A DNA stretch of 64,000 bases from Oceanicola sp. D3 (GCF_006351965.1 NZ_CP040932.1:744001-808000), one strand, 5' to 3'; positions 6,772-16,822 are shown, counted from the first letter of the stretch. The notes: generated from the sequence alone by a model not told the origin. Made by a program: numbers and translations.

Positions 6772-7875
6772 GTGACCGAAGAAAAACGCACACCGCTCTT
6801 TGCGCTGAACGCAGAGCTGGGCGGCAAGATGGTGCCATTCGCGGGCTGGGAAATGCCGGTGCAATTCGCCCCCGGCGTGATGAAAGAGCACCTGCACACC
6901 CGCGCCGCCTGTGGCCTCTTCGACGTGAGCCACATGGGCCAGGTCGTGCTGCGCGGGGCAGGGGCCGCCGAGGCGCTCGAGGCGCTGGTGCCGGTCGATG
7001 TGATCGGCCTCAAACCCGGCCGCCAGCGCTATGCGCTATTCACCAACGATCAGGGCGGCATCCTCGATGACCTGATGGTCGCCAACTACGGCGACCGCCT
7101 CCTGCTGGTGGTCAACGCCGCCAACGCCGAAGCCGATATCGCCCACATGCGCCGTGCGGGCCTCGAGATTGAGCCGCTGGAAGACCGCGCCCTCATCGCC
7201 CTGCAAGGCCCCATGGCCGAAGCGGTGCTCGCCTCCGTCACCGGCGCCGTGCCCGACCGCTTCATGGACGTGGCCGAAATCGAATCCCCCTTTGGCGACC
7301 TCTGGATCTCCCGCTCCGGCTACACCGGCGAAGACGGCTTCGAGGTGTCTGTGCCCGCCCGCCATGCCGAAGACTTCGCCCGCAAGCTCCTCGCTCACGA
7401 GGCCTGCGAACCCATCGGCCTCGGCGCCCGCGATTCGCTGCGCCTTGAAGCGGGCCTGCCGCTCCACGGCCACGACATCGACACCACAACCACCCCCGTC
7501 GAGGCCGCCCTCACCTTCGCGCTCTCCAAGGCCCGCCGTGCAGGCGGAACCCGCGCGGGCGGCTATCCGGGCGCAGCCACCATCGAGGACCAACTGGCAA
7601 ACGGCCCCGCCCGCCTGCGCACCGGCCTGCTGCCCGAAGGCCGCGCCCCGATGCGCGAAGGCGTGCAACTCTTCGCCTCCGCCGACGCACCCGATCCCAT
7701 CGGCACCATCACCTCCGGCGCCTTCGCGCCCAGCCTCCAGCGCCCCGTGGCGATGGGCTATCTGCCCACCGACCTCGCCGCGCCGGGCACCACCGTCACC
7801 GCCGAACTGCGCGGCAAGCGCTTGCCCCTTGCCACCGCGCCGATGCCCTTTCAACCTTCCACCTATAAACGCTGA
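6772..7875 (+). CDS. gcvT: Glycine cleavage system T protein (aminomethyltransferase)
   Basis: A 367-residue folate-dependent aminomethyltransferase that moves the methylene carbon from aminomethyl-lipoyl GcvH to tetrahydrofolate and releases ammonia. Typical features are PLFALNAELGGKMVPFAGWEMPVQF at the N-terminus, LFDVSHMGQ near residue 50, and SRSGYTGEDGFEVSVP near 183. The start is GTG at 6772, because GAGGGGA sits six bases before it; the TTG further up has no such site. It leads gcvT-gcvH-gcvP and is preceded by the glycine riboswitch. Confidence 0.96.
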   Translation: MTEEKRTPLFALNAELGGKMVPFAGWEMPVQFAPGVMKEHLHTRAACGLFDVSHMGQVVLRGAGAAEALEALVPVDVIGLKPGRQRYALFTNDQGGILDDLMVANYGDRLLLVVNAANAEADIAHMRRAGLEIEPLEDRALIALQGPMAEAVLASVTGAVPDRFMDVAEIESPFGDLWISRSGYTGEDGFEVSVPARHAEDFARKLLAHEACEPIGLGARDSLRLEAGLPLHGHDIDTTTTPVEAALTFALSKARRAGGTRAGGYPGAATIEDQLANGPARLRTGLLPEGRAPMREGVQLFASADAPDPIGTITSGAFAPSLQRPVAMGYLPTDLAAPGTTVTAELRGKRLPLATAPMPFQPSTYKR

Positions 7876-7892
7876 CCAACAGGACCGACCCG

Positions 7893-8252
7893 ATGAAATA
7901 CACCGAAGATCACGAATGGCTCCGCACCGAAGACGAGCTGATTGTCGTGGGCATCACCGAACATGCCTCCACCCAGCTTGGCGACGTGGTGTTCGTCGAA
8001 CTGCCCGAGGTTGAAACCGTCGTTGCCAAGGGCGACGAGGTGGTGGTGATCGAAAGCGTCAAGGCCGCCTCCGACATCACCGCGCCGCTCGATGGCGAGA
8101 TCGTCGAGGTCAACGAAGCCCTCACCGACAACCCCGCGCTGGTCAACGAAGACCCGCTTGGCGAGGCCTGGTTCTTCAAGATCAAGCCCACCGACATGGC
8201 CGAGTATGACAGCTACATGGATGAAGACGCCTATCAGGATCTGATCTCCTAA
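7893..8252 (+). CDS. gcvH: Glycine cleavage system H protein
   Basis: A 119-residue lipoyl carrier. Lys57 in [11 protein letters not shown] is the lipoylation site. The surrounding barrel-sandwich hybrid fold ([27 protein letters not shown] at the start) is typical, and length equals the family norm. It shuttles the aminomethyl group from GcvP to GcvT and then to lipoamide dehydrogenase. It follows gcvT by 17 bases; a 98-base gap with a hairpin separates it from gcvP. Confidence 0.97.
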   Translation: MKYTEDHEWLRTEDELIVVGITEHASTQLGDVVFVELPEVETVVAKGDEVVVIESVKAASDITAPLDGEIVEVNEALTDNPALVNEDPLGEAWFFKIKPTDMAEYDSYMDEDAYQDLIS

Positions 8253-8281
8253 CACATCGGCTCATCCGTCCTTCGAGACGT

Positions 8282-8308
8282 CTTCGCCCCCGCGACGAGG
8301 GGGCGAAG
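8282..8308 (+). other. Perfect 10-base-pair hairpin in the gcvH-gcvP gap
   Basis: CTTCGCCCCC (8282-8291) pairs with GGGGGCGAAG (8299-8308) around a seven-base loop. It lies inside the gcvTHP transcript 43 bases before gcvP and has no U-run. It could stabilise the upstream gcvTH message or reduce read-through. Confidence 0.5.
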
Positions 8309-8350
8309 CCCCACGAGGAGCGGCCCCCCAAACCCAACCCGGAAGCCCCA

Positions 8351-11185
8351 ATGCCCTACACCCCCACCGACTATGATCCCTATGATTTCGCCAACCGCCG
8401 CCACATCGGCCCCTCGCCAGAGGAAATGGCCGAAATGCTCTCGGTGCTGGGCGTCTCCTCCCTTGATGAGCTGATCGAGCAAACGGTGCCCGGCCGCCTG
8501 CGCCAGTCCGAGCCGCTGCCGTGGGCACCGATGACGGAGGGCGACCTGCTGGTGAAGATGCGCAAGATCGCCAGCAAGAACCGGGTGATGACCAACCTCA
8601 TCGGGCAGGGCTACTACGGCACCATCACGCCCCCCGCGATCCAGCGGAACATCCTTGAAAACCCCGCGTGGTACACCGCCTACACCCCCTACCAGCCCGA
8701 AATCGCCCAAGGCCGGCTGGAGGCGCTGCTGAACTTCCAGACCATGGTGAGCGACTTGACCGGGCTCGAGGTCGCCAACGCCTCCCTGCTTGATGAAGGC
8801 ACGGCGGCGGCGGAAGCCATGGTGATGTCCCAGCGCGTCGCCAAGTCCAAGGCCACCGCCTTCTTCGTCGACGAAAACTGCCACCCCCAAACCATCGCCG
8901 TGGTCCAAACTCGCGCCCGCCCGCTCGATATCGAAGTGGTGGTCGGCAATCCCGATGACCTGAAACCAACCGAGGTCTTCGGTGCTCTCTTCCAGTATCC
9001 CGGTACCACCGGCACCCTGCGGGACTTCTCCGCAGAATGCGCCGCGCTCAGCGAGGCCAAAGCCGTCTCCACCGTGGCCACCGATCTGCTGGCCCTGACG
9101 CTTCTGAAAGCCCCCGGCGAAATGGGCGCCGACATCGCCGTTGGCACCGCCCAGCGCTTCGGTGTGCCCCTCGGCTACGGCGGCCCCCACGCCGCCTTCA
9201 TGTCCTGCCGCGACGCCTTCAAACGCCAGATGCCCGGCCGCATCGTCGGGGTTTCGGTCGATGCGCGCGGCAACCAGGCCTACCGCCTCAGCCTGCAAAC
9301 CCGCGAGCAGCACATCCGCCGCGAGAAGGCCACCTCCAACGTCTGCACCGCGCAGGCGCTGCTCGCCGTCATGGCCAGCTTCTACGCGGTGTTCCACGGC
9401 CCAAAGGGGTTGCGCGCCATTGCCGAGCGCGTCCACCTCTCCTGCGCCGAAATCGCCTCCGGCCTGCGCGAGGCGGGCTTCACCGTGACGCCCGAAAACC
9501 CGTTTGATACCATCGTGGTCGAGGCCGGCCCGCTCCAAGGCGCCATCCTGCGCGCCGCCGAAACCGAGGGCATCAACCTGCGCCAGCTGCCCGAAGGCCG
9601 CATTGGCATCAGCACTGATGAAACCGTCGGGCCGGAGATCATCGAGGGCGTCTGGCGCGCCTTCGGCCTCAGTGAAACCGCCAAGGGCGGCACCCCCGCG
9701 CTTCCCGAGGCGCTGCTGCGCACGTCAGACTACCTCACCCACCCCATCTTCCAGATGAACCGGGCCGAGGCCGAGATGATGCGCTACATGCGCCGTCTGG
9801 CCGACCGTGACCTCGCGCTCGACCGCGCAATGATCCCCCTCGGCTCCTGCACCATGAAGCTTAACGCTGCCGTGGAGATGGACCCTATCAGCTGGCCCGC
9901 CTTCGCCAACATGCACCCCTTCGCCCCCAAGGCGCAGGCCGCGGGCTACACCGAAATGCTCGAAAGCCTCTCAGAACGCCTCTGCAAGATCACCGGCTAT
10001 GATGCCATGTCGCTCCAGCCCAACTCCGGCGCCCAGGGTGAATATGCGGGCCTTCTCACCATCGCCGCCTACCACGAGGCCAATGGCGAAGATCGCGACA
10101 TCTGCCTCATCCCCACCTCCGCCCACGGCACCAACCCGGCCTCCGCCCAGATGGCGGGGATGAAGGTGGTGGTGGTGAAGTCGGCGGAGAACGGCGACAT
10201 CGACCTTGAGGATTTCACTGCCAAAGCCGAGGCCGCCGGCGACAAACTCGCCGCGGTGATGATCACCTATCCTTCCACCCACGGCGTCTTCGAGGACACC
10301 GTGCGCGAGGTCTGCGACATCACCCACAAGCACGGCGGGCAGGTCTATCTCGACGGCGCCAACCTCAACGCCATGGTCGGGCTAGTAAAGCCCGGCGAGA
10401 TCGGCTCTGACGTATCGCACCTCAACCTACACAAAACCTTCTGCATCCCCCACGGCGGCGGCGGCCCCGGCATGGGGCCCATCGGCGTCAAAGCGCACCT
10501 CGCGCCCTATCTCCCCGGCCACCCCGAAACCGGCGGCACCACCGGCCCCGTGTCGGCGGCGCCCTTCGGCTCCGCCTCCATCCTCCCCATCAGCTATGCC
10601 TACTGCCTGCTGATGGGCGGGGCAGGGCTGACGCAGGCCACCAAGGTCGCCATCCTCTCGGCCAACTACATCGCCGCACGTCTTTCGGGCGCCTACGATG
10701 TGCTCTTCAAAGGCCGCAACAACCGCGTTGCCCACGAGTGTATCCTCGACACCCGCCCATTTGCGGAGGCCGGGGTGACCGTCGATGACATCGCCAAACG
10801 CCTGATGGATTGCGGCTTCCACGCCCCAACCATGAGCTGGCCGGTGGCGGGCACCCTGATGGTGGAGCCGACCGAGTCCGAAACCAAGGCCGAGCTTGAC
10901 CGCTTCATCACCGCCATGCTCGCCATCCGCGAAGAGATCGCGGCGGTGGAGGCGGGCGACATGCCCGCCGATGACAACCCGCTCAAGCACGCCCCCCACA
11001 CGGTGAACGACCTCGTGGCCGACTGGACCCGCCCCTATCCCCGCGAGCAGGGCTGCTTCCCGCCCGGCGCCTTCCGGGTCGACAAGTACTGGCCCCCCAT
11101 CGGCCGGGTCGACAACGTGGCGGGCGACCGCAACCTGATCTGCACCTGCCCGCCGGTCGAAAGCTACGCCGAGGCCGCCGAGTAG
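8351..11185 (+). CDS. gcvP: Glycine dehydrogenase (decarboxylating), single-chain P protein
   Basis: A 944-residue pyridoxal-phosphate enzyme that decarboxylates glycine and loads the aminomethyl group on GcvH. The two homologous halves of the single-chain form are present. The PLP lysine is Lys695 in [17 protein letters not shown], and the second half has the [15 protein letters not shown] and [11 protein letters not shown] segments. Length matches single-chain GcvP (about 950), not the split GcvPA/PB form. The stop codon TAG at 11183-11185 is contained in the GTAG of a REP hairpin, so the repeat supplies the end of the reading frame. Confidence 0.97.
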   Translation: MPYTPTDYDPYDFANRRHIGPSPEEMAEMLSVLGVSSLDELIEQTVPGRLRQSEPLPWAPMTEGDLLVKMRKIASKNRVMTNLIGQGYYGTITPPAIQRNILENPAWYTAYTPYQPEIAQGRLEALLNFQTMVSDLTGLEVANASLLDEGTAAAEAMVMSQRVAKSKATAFFVDENCHPQTIAVVQTRARPLDIEVVVGNPDDLKPTEVFGALFQYPGTTGTLRDFSAECAALSEAKAVSTVATDLLALTLLKAPGEMGADIAVGTAQRFGVPLGYGGPHAAFMSCRDAFKRQMPGRIVGVSVDARGNQAYRLSLQTREQHIRREKATSNVCTAQALLAVMASFYAVFHGPKGLRAIAERVHLSCAEIASGLREAGFTVTPENPFDTIVVEAGPLQGAILRAAETEGINLRQLPEGRIGISTDETVGPEIIEGVWRAFGLSETAKGGTPALPEALLRTSDYLTHPIFQMNRAEAEMMRYMRRLADRDLALDRAMIPLGSCTMKLNAAVEMDPISWPAFANMHPFAPKAQAAGYTEMLESLSERLCKITGYDAMSLQPNSGAQGEYAGLLTIAAYHEANGEDRDICLIPTSAHGTNPASAQMAGMKVVVVKSAENGDIDLEDFTAKAEAAGDKLAAVMITYPSTHGVFEDTVREVCDITHKHGGQVYLDGANLNAMVGLVKPGEIGSDVSHLNLHKTFCIPHGGGGPGMGPIGVKAHLAPYLPGHPETGGTTGPVSAAPFGSASILPISYAYCLLMGGAGLTQATKVAILSANYIAARLSGAYDVLFKGRNNRVAHECILDTRPFAEAGVTVDDIAKRLMDCGFHAPTMSWPVAGTLMVEPTESETKAELDRFITAMLAIREEIAAVEAGDMPADDNPLKHAPHTVNDLVADWTRPYPREQGCFPPGAFRVDKYWPPIGRVDNVAGDRNLICTCPPVESYAEAAE

Positions 11186-11204
11186 GGTGAGCAATCTGCC
11201 CACC
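11182..11204 (+). repeat. REP element overlapping the gcvP stop codon
   Basis: GTAG (TAG is the gcvP stop) is followed by GGTGAGCA, loop ATC, TGCCCACC. One arm position is mismatched against the copies at 34855 and 35449. The element could also act as a transcript 3' hairpin for gcvP. Confidence 0.7.
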
Positions 11205-11220
11205 GCCGATGCAACGTCAT

Positions 11221-11276
11221 CCTCGGGCCAGACCCGAGGACCTCTTTCCACAAGGCCCTCGGGGCAGGCCCGAGCA
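11221..11276. repeat. Two short CTCGGG/CCCGAG hairpins in tandem
   Basis: CCTCGGG..CCCGAGG (11221-11239) and CTCGGG..CCCGAG (11258-11274) form two small hairpins about 20 bases apart. Together with the REP they follow gcvP, so they may end the gcv transcript. Their similarity to each other suggests a dispersed palindromic repeat family. Confidence 0.45.
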
Positions 11277-11289
11277 CAACGACAGCCCA

Positions 11290-11322
11290 CCGCGCGGTGC
11301 ATTGATTAATCCGCGCGGTGCA
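11290..11322. repeat. Direct repeat CCGCGCGGTGCA (two copies)
   Basis: CCGCGCGGTGCA occurs at 11290-11301 and 11311-11322, nine bases apart, with an AT-rich TTGATTAAT between. Downstream TGCAT is repeated three times (to about 11360). It lies in the 284-base gap between gcvP and tRNA-Ala, which otherwise holds only the REP and the two hairpins. No function is evident. Confidence 0.4.
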
Positions 11323-11469
11323 AAACTCGTATGCATAGGATGTGCATGGACTGTGCATCACTTGTTGCCCCTCGCTTTCCCGGGTTAACCGCCAGTCCTT
11401 ACCCCACCGCGCGCTGCCCGGCCCTCCGGCTTGACTCCGCCGCTGCCCTCGGCCAAACACCCCGCCAGT

Positions 11470-11545
<76 letters not shown>

Positions 11546-11672
11546 GATCTCCCCGAAAATATCATAAAAACTTAGGCTCCCGGCGTAGTTTCGCCCCATT
11601 TCGGCCCAAGCAAATACCCCATCGGCGGGCAGAACGGTTGGCGATACGCAGCACATCCCGGGAGCCGGACCA

Positions 11673-11930
11673 ATGAAGAAATTCGCCACCATCTCAGCCC
11701 TCGCCGTCGCCGCCGCCCTCGCCCTTTCAGGCAGCGCCTCCGCCTTCGGCAAAGGCAAATCCAACCCCCGCCCCCCCGCGGGCTATCAGGGCCAGTGGTA
11801 CACCACGCCAGCGGGCTGTTCCTACTCCAAGGCACAGGCCCCCGGTGAGCCTGTGAAGTGGTATCTGATCCTGAACCCGCATCACATCGGCAAGCCCAAC
11901 GCCAAGAAGTCCTGCCCCTCGCGCCTCTAG
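11673..11930 (+). CDS. Small secreted protein of unknown function
   Basis: An 85-residue protein with a classical signal peptide (MKKFATISALAVAAALALSGSASA) and likely cleavage after SASA near residue 24. The mature 60 residues are basic, rich in Pro and Gly, with two cysteines (AGCSYSK and KKSCPSRL) that could form a disulfide. GGGAG lies nine bases before the ATG. I do not recognise the family. It stands alone between tRNA-Ala and a convergent allantoinase gene. Confidence 0.7.
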   Translation: MKKFATISALAVAAALALSGSASAFGKGKSNPRPPAGYQGQWYTTPAGCSYSKAQAPGEPVKWYLILNPHHIGKPNAKKSCPSRL

Positions 11931-11952
11931 CGCGAGCGCGGGCAGCGAGGGG

Positions 11953-11987
11953 AGGCCGGGCCGGTGTGGCAGCACCGCGCCCGGCCT
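11953..11987. terminator. Long hairpin between convergent genes
   Basis: AGGCCGGGC and CGGTG pair with CACCG and GCCCGGCCT, giving a 14-base-pair stem with one bulged C and a six-base loop. It ends both the small secreted-protein gene and the allantoinase gene on the other strand. No U-run. Confidence 0.5.
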
Positions 11988-12085
11988 GTGATTTCATGGG
12001 GTTGATAGGCCATTGCTGGCCTTGCCGAAGCACGCTGGGCCATGGCCGTAAGGCCTGCGCAGGGGCGCGACGTTGCGGTTAAAGG

Positions 12086-13507
12086 TCAGCTCCAATCCAT
12101 CGCGTACAGCCGATGCAGGGCGATCCGCTCAACCTGATAGCAGGCCTCGGCCATCTCCTCGCCCTTGGTGTTATTCATTCGTTCATGAAACTTGCGGATG
12201 ATACCGGCCTTGTCGTGGTCTTTCACCGCGATGATGAAGGGAAAGCCGTTCTTGGCCATGTAGCGCTCGTTAAGGTCCATCAGCTCGCGGCGCTCTTCGT
12301 CTGTCAGCGCGGTCAGCCCCGCGCCCTGCTGTTCGGCGTTGGAGTGCTCGGTCAGCCGGTCGGCCCTGGTGATCGCATCGCCAAGGTCAGGGTGCGCGCG
12401 CAGCACGTTCAGCCGCTCATCCTCGCTGGCGCGGCGGAACACGCGAGCCATCGCGTTGTGGATGCCCTCGGGCGTATCGTGCGCCGGGCCAAGCTCCAGC
12501 TTGTGGGCGCGTTCGGCCACCCACGCAGAGTGCTCGAACACTTCGCCAAAGCGGTTGGTGAAGGTGGTCAGGTCCATCTGGCTCGGGCGGGCCGACATGC
12601 GCTTGGGCGGGTGCGTCATCGTCCAGTGGCGGGCAATGTCGATCCGCCGGGCAAACCAAACGCCCTCCTTGGCCATCGCATGGTCGATAAAGCGTTTGAT
12701 CGCCATAAGCCGCCCCGGACGGCCCGCAAGGCGGCAATGCAGGCCGATGTTCATCATCTTGGCCGAGCCCGCCGAGCCCTCGGCATAGAGCACGTCGAAG
12801 GTATCCTTGAGGTAGTTCAAAAACTCCTGCCCATCACCAAAACCCGATGCGGTGGTGAAGCGCATGTCATTGGCCTCCAGCGTGTAAGGAATGATCAGCT
12901 GATCCTTGCCGGAAATATGCACCCAATAGGGCAGATCGTCAGCGTAACTGTCTGACAAATAGGCAAAACCGCCCATCTCCGTGGCGATCTGCACGGTATT
13001 CTCCGAGCAGCGCCCCACGTACAGTCCACGAGGCCGCGCGCCCACCACCTCGCGGTGCAGGGCAATCGCCTTTTCCAGATGCTCGCGCTCTTCGGCTTCG
13101 TAGAAGTCTCTGTAATCAATCCATTTATAGCCGTGGCTCGCAATCTCCCACCGCGCCTCGCGCATCGCCGCAACCTGATCGGGCGAGCGGGCCAGCGCGG
13201 TGGCCACGCCATAAACGGTCAGCGGAATCTTCATCGCGGTGAACAGCCGATGCAGCCGCCAAAACCCCGCGCGGGCCCCGTATTCATACATCGATTCGAT
13301 GTTCCAGTGCCGCTGGTTGGGCCATGGCTCCGCGCCGATCACATCGCTCAAGAACGCTTCCGATGCCTCATCGCCATGCAAGATATTGTTCTCGCCGCCT
13401 TCCTCGTAATTCAGCACGAACTGCACCGCGATCTTTGCGCCATTCGGCCATGCTGCATTAGGCGGGCGGGGGCCGTAGCCTCGCATATCCCGGTCGTAAC
13501 GGTCCAT
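12086..13507 (-). CDS. puuE: Fused allantoinase (PuuE type) and OHCU decarboxylase
   Basis: A 473-residue two-domain protein. Residues 1 to about 300 are a polysaccharide-deacetylase-fold PuuE-type allantoinase (RDMRGYGPRPPNAAWPNGAKIAVQF, HGYKWIDY, GLHCRLAGRPGR). Residues from about 315 are an OHCU decarboxylase with the catalytic RAHPDLGD, SNAEQQGAGL and NGFPFIIAVK motifs. OHCU decarboxylation yields S-allantoin and the first domain opens it to allantoate, so one chain covers two successive purine-breakdown steps. The ATG at 13507 has GGAG upstream. It is divergent from an ABC ATPase gene. Fusions of this kind are known in related bacteria. Confidence 0.92.
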   Translation of the reverse strand: MDRYDRDMRGYGPRPPNAAWPNGAKIAVQFVLNYEEGGENNILHGDEASEAFLSDVIGAEPWPNQRHWNIESMYEYGARAGFWRLHRLFTAMKIPLTVYGVATALARSPDQVAAMREARWEIASHGYKWIDYRDFYEAEEREHLEKAIALHREVVGARPRGLYVGRCSENTVQIATEMGGFAYLSDSYADDLPYWVHISGKDQLIIPYTLEANDMRFTTASGFGDGQEFLNYLKDTFDVLYAEGSAGSAKMMNIGLHCRLAGRPGRLMAIKRFIDHAMAKEGVWFARRIDIARHWTMTHPPKRMSARPSQMDLTTFTNRFGEVFEHSAWVAERAHKLELGPAHDTPEGIHNAMARVFRRASEDERLNVLRAHPDLGDAITRADRLTEHSNAEQQGAGLTALTDEERRELMDLNERYMAKNGFPFIIAVKDHDKAGIIRKFHERMNNTKGEEMAEACYQVERIALHRLYAMDWS

Positions 13508-13667
13508 CTGGCGTCTCCAATCCTCAAGTGGCCCAATCGCACGGCCTGTCCGCCCAAGTTTTTACCCCCGCCGGGCGAATGGCAAGCGCCTGCCGTCACG
13601 CCATGTGTGTCAGGCATTGAGAATTGCGTGGCATGGCATAAGCTTGGGCGAAACAAGGGGGCCGCGC

Positions 13668-15497
13668 ATGTTGGACGAGACCGAAAAGAAACCGCTGGTA
13701 GATGTCAGCCACCTCAGGGTGGAATTTGATACCAACGACGGGCTCGTTGTGGGCGTTGAAGACGTGTCGTTTCAAATCGACCCGGGCGAAACCCTTTGCG
13801 TTGTGGGTGAGAGTGGCTCGGGCAAGTCGATCTCCTCGCTCTCGCTCATGCGGCTGGTCGAGTTCGGCGGCGGGCGCATTGCGAATGGCACGCTGAACTT
13901 CCGGCGCGAAGACGGCGAAGCGATCGACGTATCCAAGGCCGAAAACAAGCTGATGCGCGATATTCGCGGCAACGAGATCGCGATGATCTTTCAGGAGCCG
14001 ATGAGCGCGCTGAACCCGGTGTTCACCATCGAGCGTCAGCTCACCGAGGGGCTGCGCGTCCACAAGAAAATGAGCAAGTCAGCCGCTGCCGCCGAGGCGC
14101 TGGAGCTGCTCCGGCGCGTGCGCATCCCCGAGCCCGAGCGGCGGCTCAAGCAGTATCCTCACGAGCTTTCCGGCGGCATGCGCCAACGCGTCGTGATCGC
14201 CATGGCCCTCGCCTGCGAGCCGCGCCTGCTCATCGCCGACGAGCCCACCACCGCGCTGGACGTGACGATTCAGGCCGAGATCCTCGCCCTGATCGACCGC
14301 CTCAAACGCGAAACCGGCGCCGCCGTGCTGTTCATCACCCACGATATGGCAGTGGTAGCGCAGGTGGCTGATCGCGTGGTTGTCATGCTCAAGGGCAACA
14401 AGGTTGAGGAAGGCCCCGTTGAGCAAATCTTCGAGGCCCCCCAGCACCCCTACACCCAGGCACTCCTTTCCGCTGTGCCCAAGCTGGGCGAGATGGAAGG
14501 CAAGGCCGAACCCGAGCCGCTCAAAATCCTCGGGCGCGAGATCGAGGCCCACCCGGTGGTTCCGGCGGCAGATCGCAAGGTGCTGCTGGAGGTGAAAAAC
14601 CTCACCACCCGCTTCCCGGTCAAGGGCGGGCTACTGCGGCGCACGCAGGCCTACGTTCATGCCGTTGAGGATGTATCCTTTGAGCTGAAAACATCCGAAA
14701 CCCTTTCGCTGGTTGGCGAATCCGGTTGCGGCAAGTCATCCTGCGGCCGCTCGATCCTGCGGCTGGTCGAGCCGCAGTCGGGCGAGGTGCGCCTTGGCGG
14801 CAAGGACGTCATCGCCATGAGCCAGCGCGAGCTGCGGCGGGCGCGTGCCGACATGCAGATGGTGTTTCAGGATCCCTTTGCATCGCTCAATCCGCAGATG
14901 CGCTTGATGGATCAGGTCGCCGAGCCGATCCTCAACTACGGGCTGGCCAAGGGCTCCGAGGTGCAAGACCGCGTTACAGCGCTCTTCGACAGGGTGGAAC
15001 TGCCCCGCAGCTTCCTGCGCCGCTTCCCGCATGAAATGTCAGGCGGCCAGCGCCAGCGCGTCGCCATCGCCCGCGCCCTCGCGCTCAACCCCAAGCTCAT
15101 CATCGCAGATGAGGCGGTCTCGGCGCTCGACGTGTCGATACAGGCCCAAGTGCTCAACCTGCTGATCGAGCTGCAGGCCGAGCTTGGCATCTCGCTGCTG
15201 TTCATCAGCCACGATATGGCCGTTGTGGAGCGGGTGAGCCATCAGGTCGGCGTCATGTACCTGGGCCGGATCGTCGAGATCGGCCCCCGCGCCGCCATCT
15301 TCGAAAACCCGCAACACCCCTACACCCGCGACCTGATGAAGGCCGTGCCCGTGGCCGACCCACGCCAGCGCAAGAGCGAGCACGAGCTAAACTTCAAGCC
15401 CATCCCTTCGCCGGTTTTCCCCGTGGGCCACGAACCCGCGCCATCCGTTTACGATGAGGTAGCACCTGGGCATTACGTTCTGAAGCCGCTGGACTAG
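13668..15497 (+). CDS. Dipeptide/oligopeptide-type ABC transporter, two-domain ATP-binding protein
   Basis: A 609-residue tandem ABC ATPase of the DppD-DppF/GsiA kind. Domain 1 has Walker A GESGSGKS (47-54), signature LSGGMRQR, and Walker [13 protein letters not shown]. Domain 2 has [17 protein letters not shown] and [12 protein letters not shown]. Each ends with an oligopeptide-type HPY segment ([20 protein letters not shown]). It drives uptake of peptides or related solutes across the inner membrane. No permease or binding protein is next to it here; the divergent neighbour is the ureide enzyme. The ATG at 13668 follows AGGGGG. Only three bases separate it from the SRAP gene. Confidence 0.92.
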   Translation: MLDETEKKPLVDVSHLRVEFDTNDGLVVGVEDVSFQIDPGETLCVVGESGSGKSISSLSLMRLVEFGGGRIANGTLNFRREDGEAIDVSKAENKLMRDIRGNEIAMIFQEPMSALNPVFTIERQLTEGLRVHKKMSKSAAAAEALELLRRVRIPEPERRLKQYPHELSGGMRQRVVIAMALACEPRLLIADEPTTALDVTIQAEILALIDRLKRETGAAVLFITHDMAVVAQVADRVVVMLKGNKVEEGPVEQIFEAPQHPYTQALLSAVPKLGEMEGKAEPEPLKILGREIEAHPVVPAADRKVLLEVKNLTTRFPVKGGLLRRTQAYVHAVEDVSFELKTSETLSLVGESGCGKSSCGRSILRLVEPQSGEVRLGGKDVIAMSQRELRRARADMQMVFQDPFASLNPQMRLMDQVAEPILNYGLAKGSEVQDRVTALFDRVELPRSFLRRFPHEMSGGQRQRVAIARALALNPKLIIADEAVSALDVSIQAQVLNLLIELQAELGISLLFISHDMAVVERVSHQVGVMYLGRIVEIGPRAAIFENPQHPYTRDLMKAVPVADPRQRKSEHELNFKPIPSPVFPVGHEPAPSVYDEVAPGHYVLKPLD

Positions 15498-15500
15498 CCG

Positions 15501-16112
15501 ATGCCCGGTCGGCTCTTACTCACCCGACCGGCGGAAGAGGTGGGCGCGGCCTTCGGGGTCGAGATGCCGAAAGGGCAGGGGCCTCGGGCCAACATCGCGC
15601 CCGGGCAAGAGATCGTGGTGTGGGACGGTGCGGCGCTGCGGCTGATGCGCTGGGGGATGATCCCGGTAGGCCGGGTGAACGCGCGGGGCCGCCCGGTGAT
15701 GGAAACCATCGTTAACGCCCGCTCCGAGACGGTCTTTGCCAAATCCGCCTTCACCGGGGTGCGGCGCGGTGTCGTGCCCTGCGATGGCTGGTATGAGTGG
15801 ACAGGCAAGGCGCGGCGCAAGCAACCGTGGCGGATTGCGCCAAAGGACGGCGGGCTTCTGGGCTTCGCGGCCATCTGGGATGTGTGGAAGGCCCCCAACG
15901 GGGCCGAGCTTGCAGAGGTCGCCACGGTGACCTGCGAACCCAACGGCGATGTCGCCCCGATCCATCACCGCATGGGCGTCATCCTTGCGCCGCACGAGTG
16001 GCTCATCTGGTGTGCGGGCAACATGGCCGAGGCCGTGAACCTCTGTCACCCATGGCCAGACGGGCGGCTGAAGCTCGCCCATGCCGAAGGCGTCGACTGG
16101 ACCGGCGCCTGA
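15501..16112 (+). CDS. SRAP (HMCES/YedK-like) domain protein lacking catalytic Cys2
   Basis: A 203-residue SOS-response-associated peptidase fold. The family motifs are present: the NIAPGQ loop, MRWGMIP, NARSET, RRGVVPCDGWYEWTG, and PIHHRMGVI near residue 155. SRAP proteins normally begin Met-Cys-Gly-Arg, and Cys2 makes the covalent bond to abasic sites in single-stranded DNA. Here the start reads Met-Pro-Gly-Arg (ATG CCC GGT CGG), so the cysteine is missing while GR and the rest are kept. If this start is right, cross-linking chemistry should be lost. It is nearly overlapping with the upstream ATPase gene. Confidence 0.85.
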   Translation: MPGRLLLTRPAEEVGAAFGVEMPKGQGPRANIAPGQEIVVWDGAALRLMRWGMIPVGRVNARGRPVMETIVNARSETVFAKSAFTGVRRGVVPCDGWYEWTGKARRKQPWRIAPKDGGLLGFAAIWDVWKAPNGAELAEVATVTCEPNGDVAPIHHRMGVILAPHEWLIWCAGNMAEAVNLCHPWPDGRLKLAHAEGVDWTGA

Positions 16113-16153
16113 CGCGGCCTAGGTTTTACCCCTTGAAACCAAGGGAGAGAGAC

Positions 16154-16357
16154 ATGTCTGTTGCACGCGTTACCGAAATTATCTCATCGTCGACCAAGTC
16201 TTTCGAGGACGCCACCGAGAAGGGTGTCGCCCGCGCATCCGAGACGCTCAAGAACGTTCAGGGCGCATGGGTGAAAGACATGAAGGTGACGGTCGACGAC
16301 GGAAAGATTTCCGAATACCGCGTCGGCCTCATGGTCACCTTCGTGCTTGACGACTAA
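16154..16357 (+). CDS. Dodecin family flavin-binding protein
   Basis: A 67-residue protein matching dodecin: MSVARVTEIISSSTKSFEDATEKGVARASETLKNVQGAWVKDMKV with the Trp that stacks on flavin (W38 region) and a closing beta strand ISEYRVGLMVTFVLD. Dodecins form dodecameric shells that store riboflavin, lumichrome or FMN. GGGAGAGA lies six bases before the ATG. It may be co-transcribed with the SRAP gene, 41 bases upstream. Confidence 0.9.
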   Translation: MSVARVTEIISSSTKSFEDATEKGVARASETLKNVQGAWVKDMKVTVDDGKISEYRVGLMVTFVLDD

Positions 16358-16360
16358 GCC

Positions 16361-16822
16361 TCAGGAAACGGCCGCCGGCTTGGCCTTCGGGCGCTTGATA
16401 AAGCGCGGCTTGGCCTGCGTGGCCCCCCGGATCTCGTCAACCGCCTTGAAGCACTCCTCCAGCGCGTGCTCAAGGCCCTGCCAATCCAGCTTGGCCTTGT
16501 CCAGCCGCACGGTGCGCTGCTGGCCATTGCCGCTGACGATGCAGATTTCGCGCTTACCAAAGGTGACAAACTGCACCCGGATGTCGATCTTCGGAGGGTT
16601 GGCGTCATGGGCGCGGATCTTCTTGGCCATGTCCCGCGCGCCCTTGTTGCCATAGCCGCTTTCCCCCAGCTTCGCTTCGCCCTTGCGGGCAGCCTGGAAC
16701 GCGGCGGTATGGTCGTACATCGTCACTTCTTCACCCCAACGCTCCATGCCGTCGGTGATAAACATGCCCAGCATCATCCCCTTGCCGGAGACTGCGAGCG
16801 AAAACCCCTGTTGTGTGGTCAT
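16361..16822 (-). CDS. Hypothetical protein, conserved length
   Basis: A 153-residue soluble protein without signal peptide or membrane segment. The N-terminal half is Met/Gly-rich (GKGMMLGMFITDGMERWGEEV), the middle has basic stretches (ARKGEAKLGESGYGNKGARDMAKKI) and the C-terminus is Lys/Pro/Ala-rich. I do not recognise the family. The ATG at 16822 has AGGAA upstream. It converges with the dodecin gene, whose stop lies three bases away, and lies downstream of cspA on the same strand with a terminator between. Confidence 0.6.
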   Translation of the reverse strand: MTTQQGFSLAVSGKGMMLGMFITDGMERWGEEVTMYDHTAAFQAARKGEAKLGESGYGNKGARDMAKKIRAHDANPPKIDIRVQFVTFGKREICIVSGNGQQRTVRLDKAKLDWQGLEHALEECFKAVDEIRGATQAKPRFIKRPKAKPAAVS

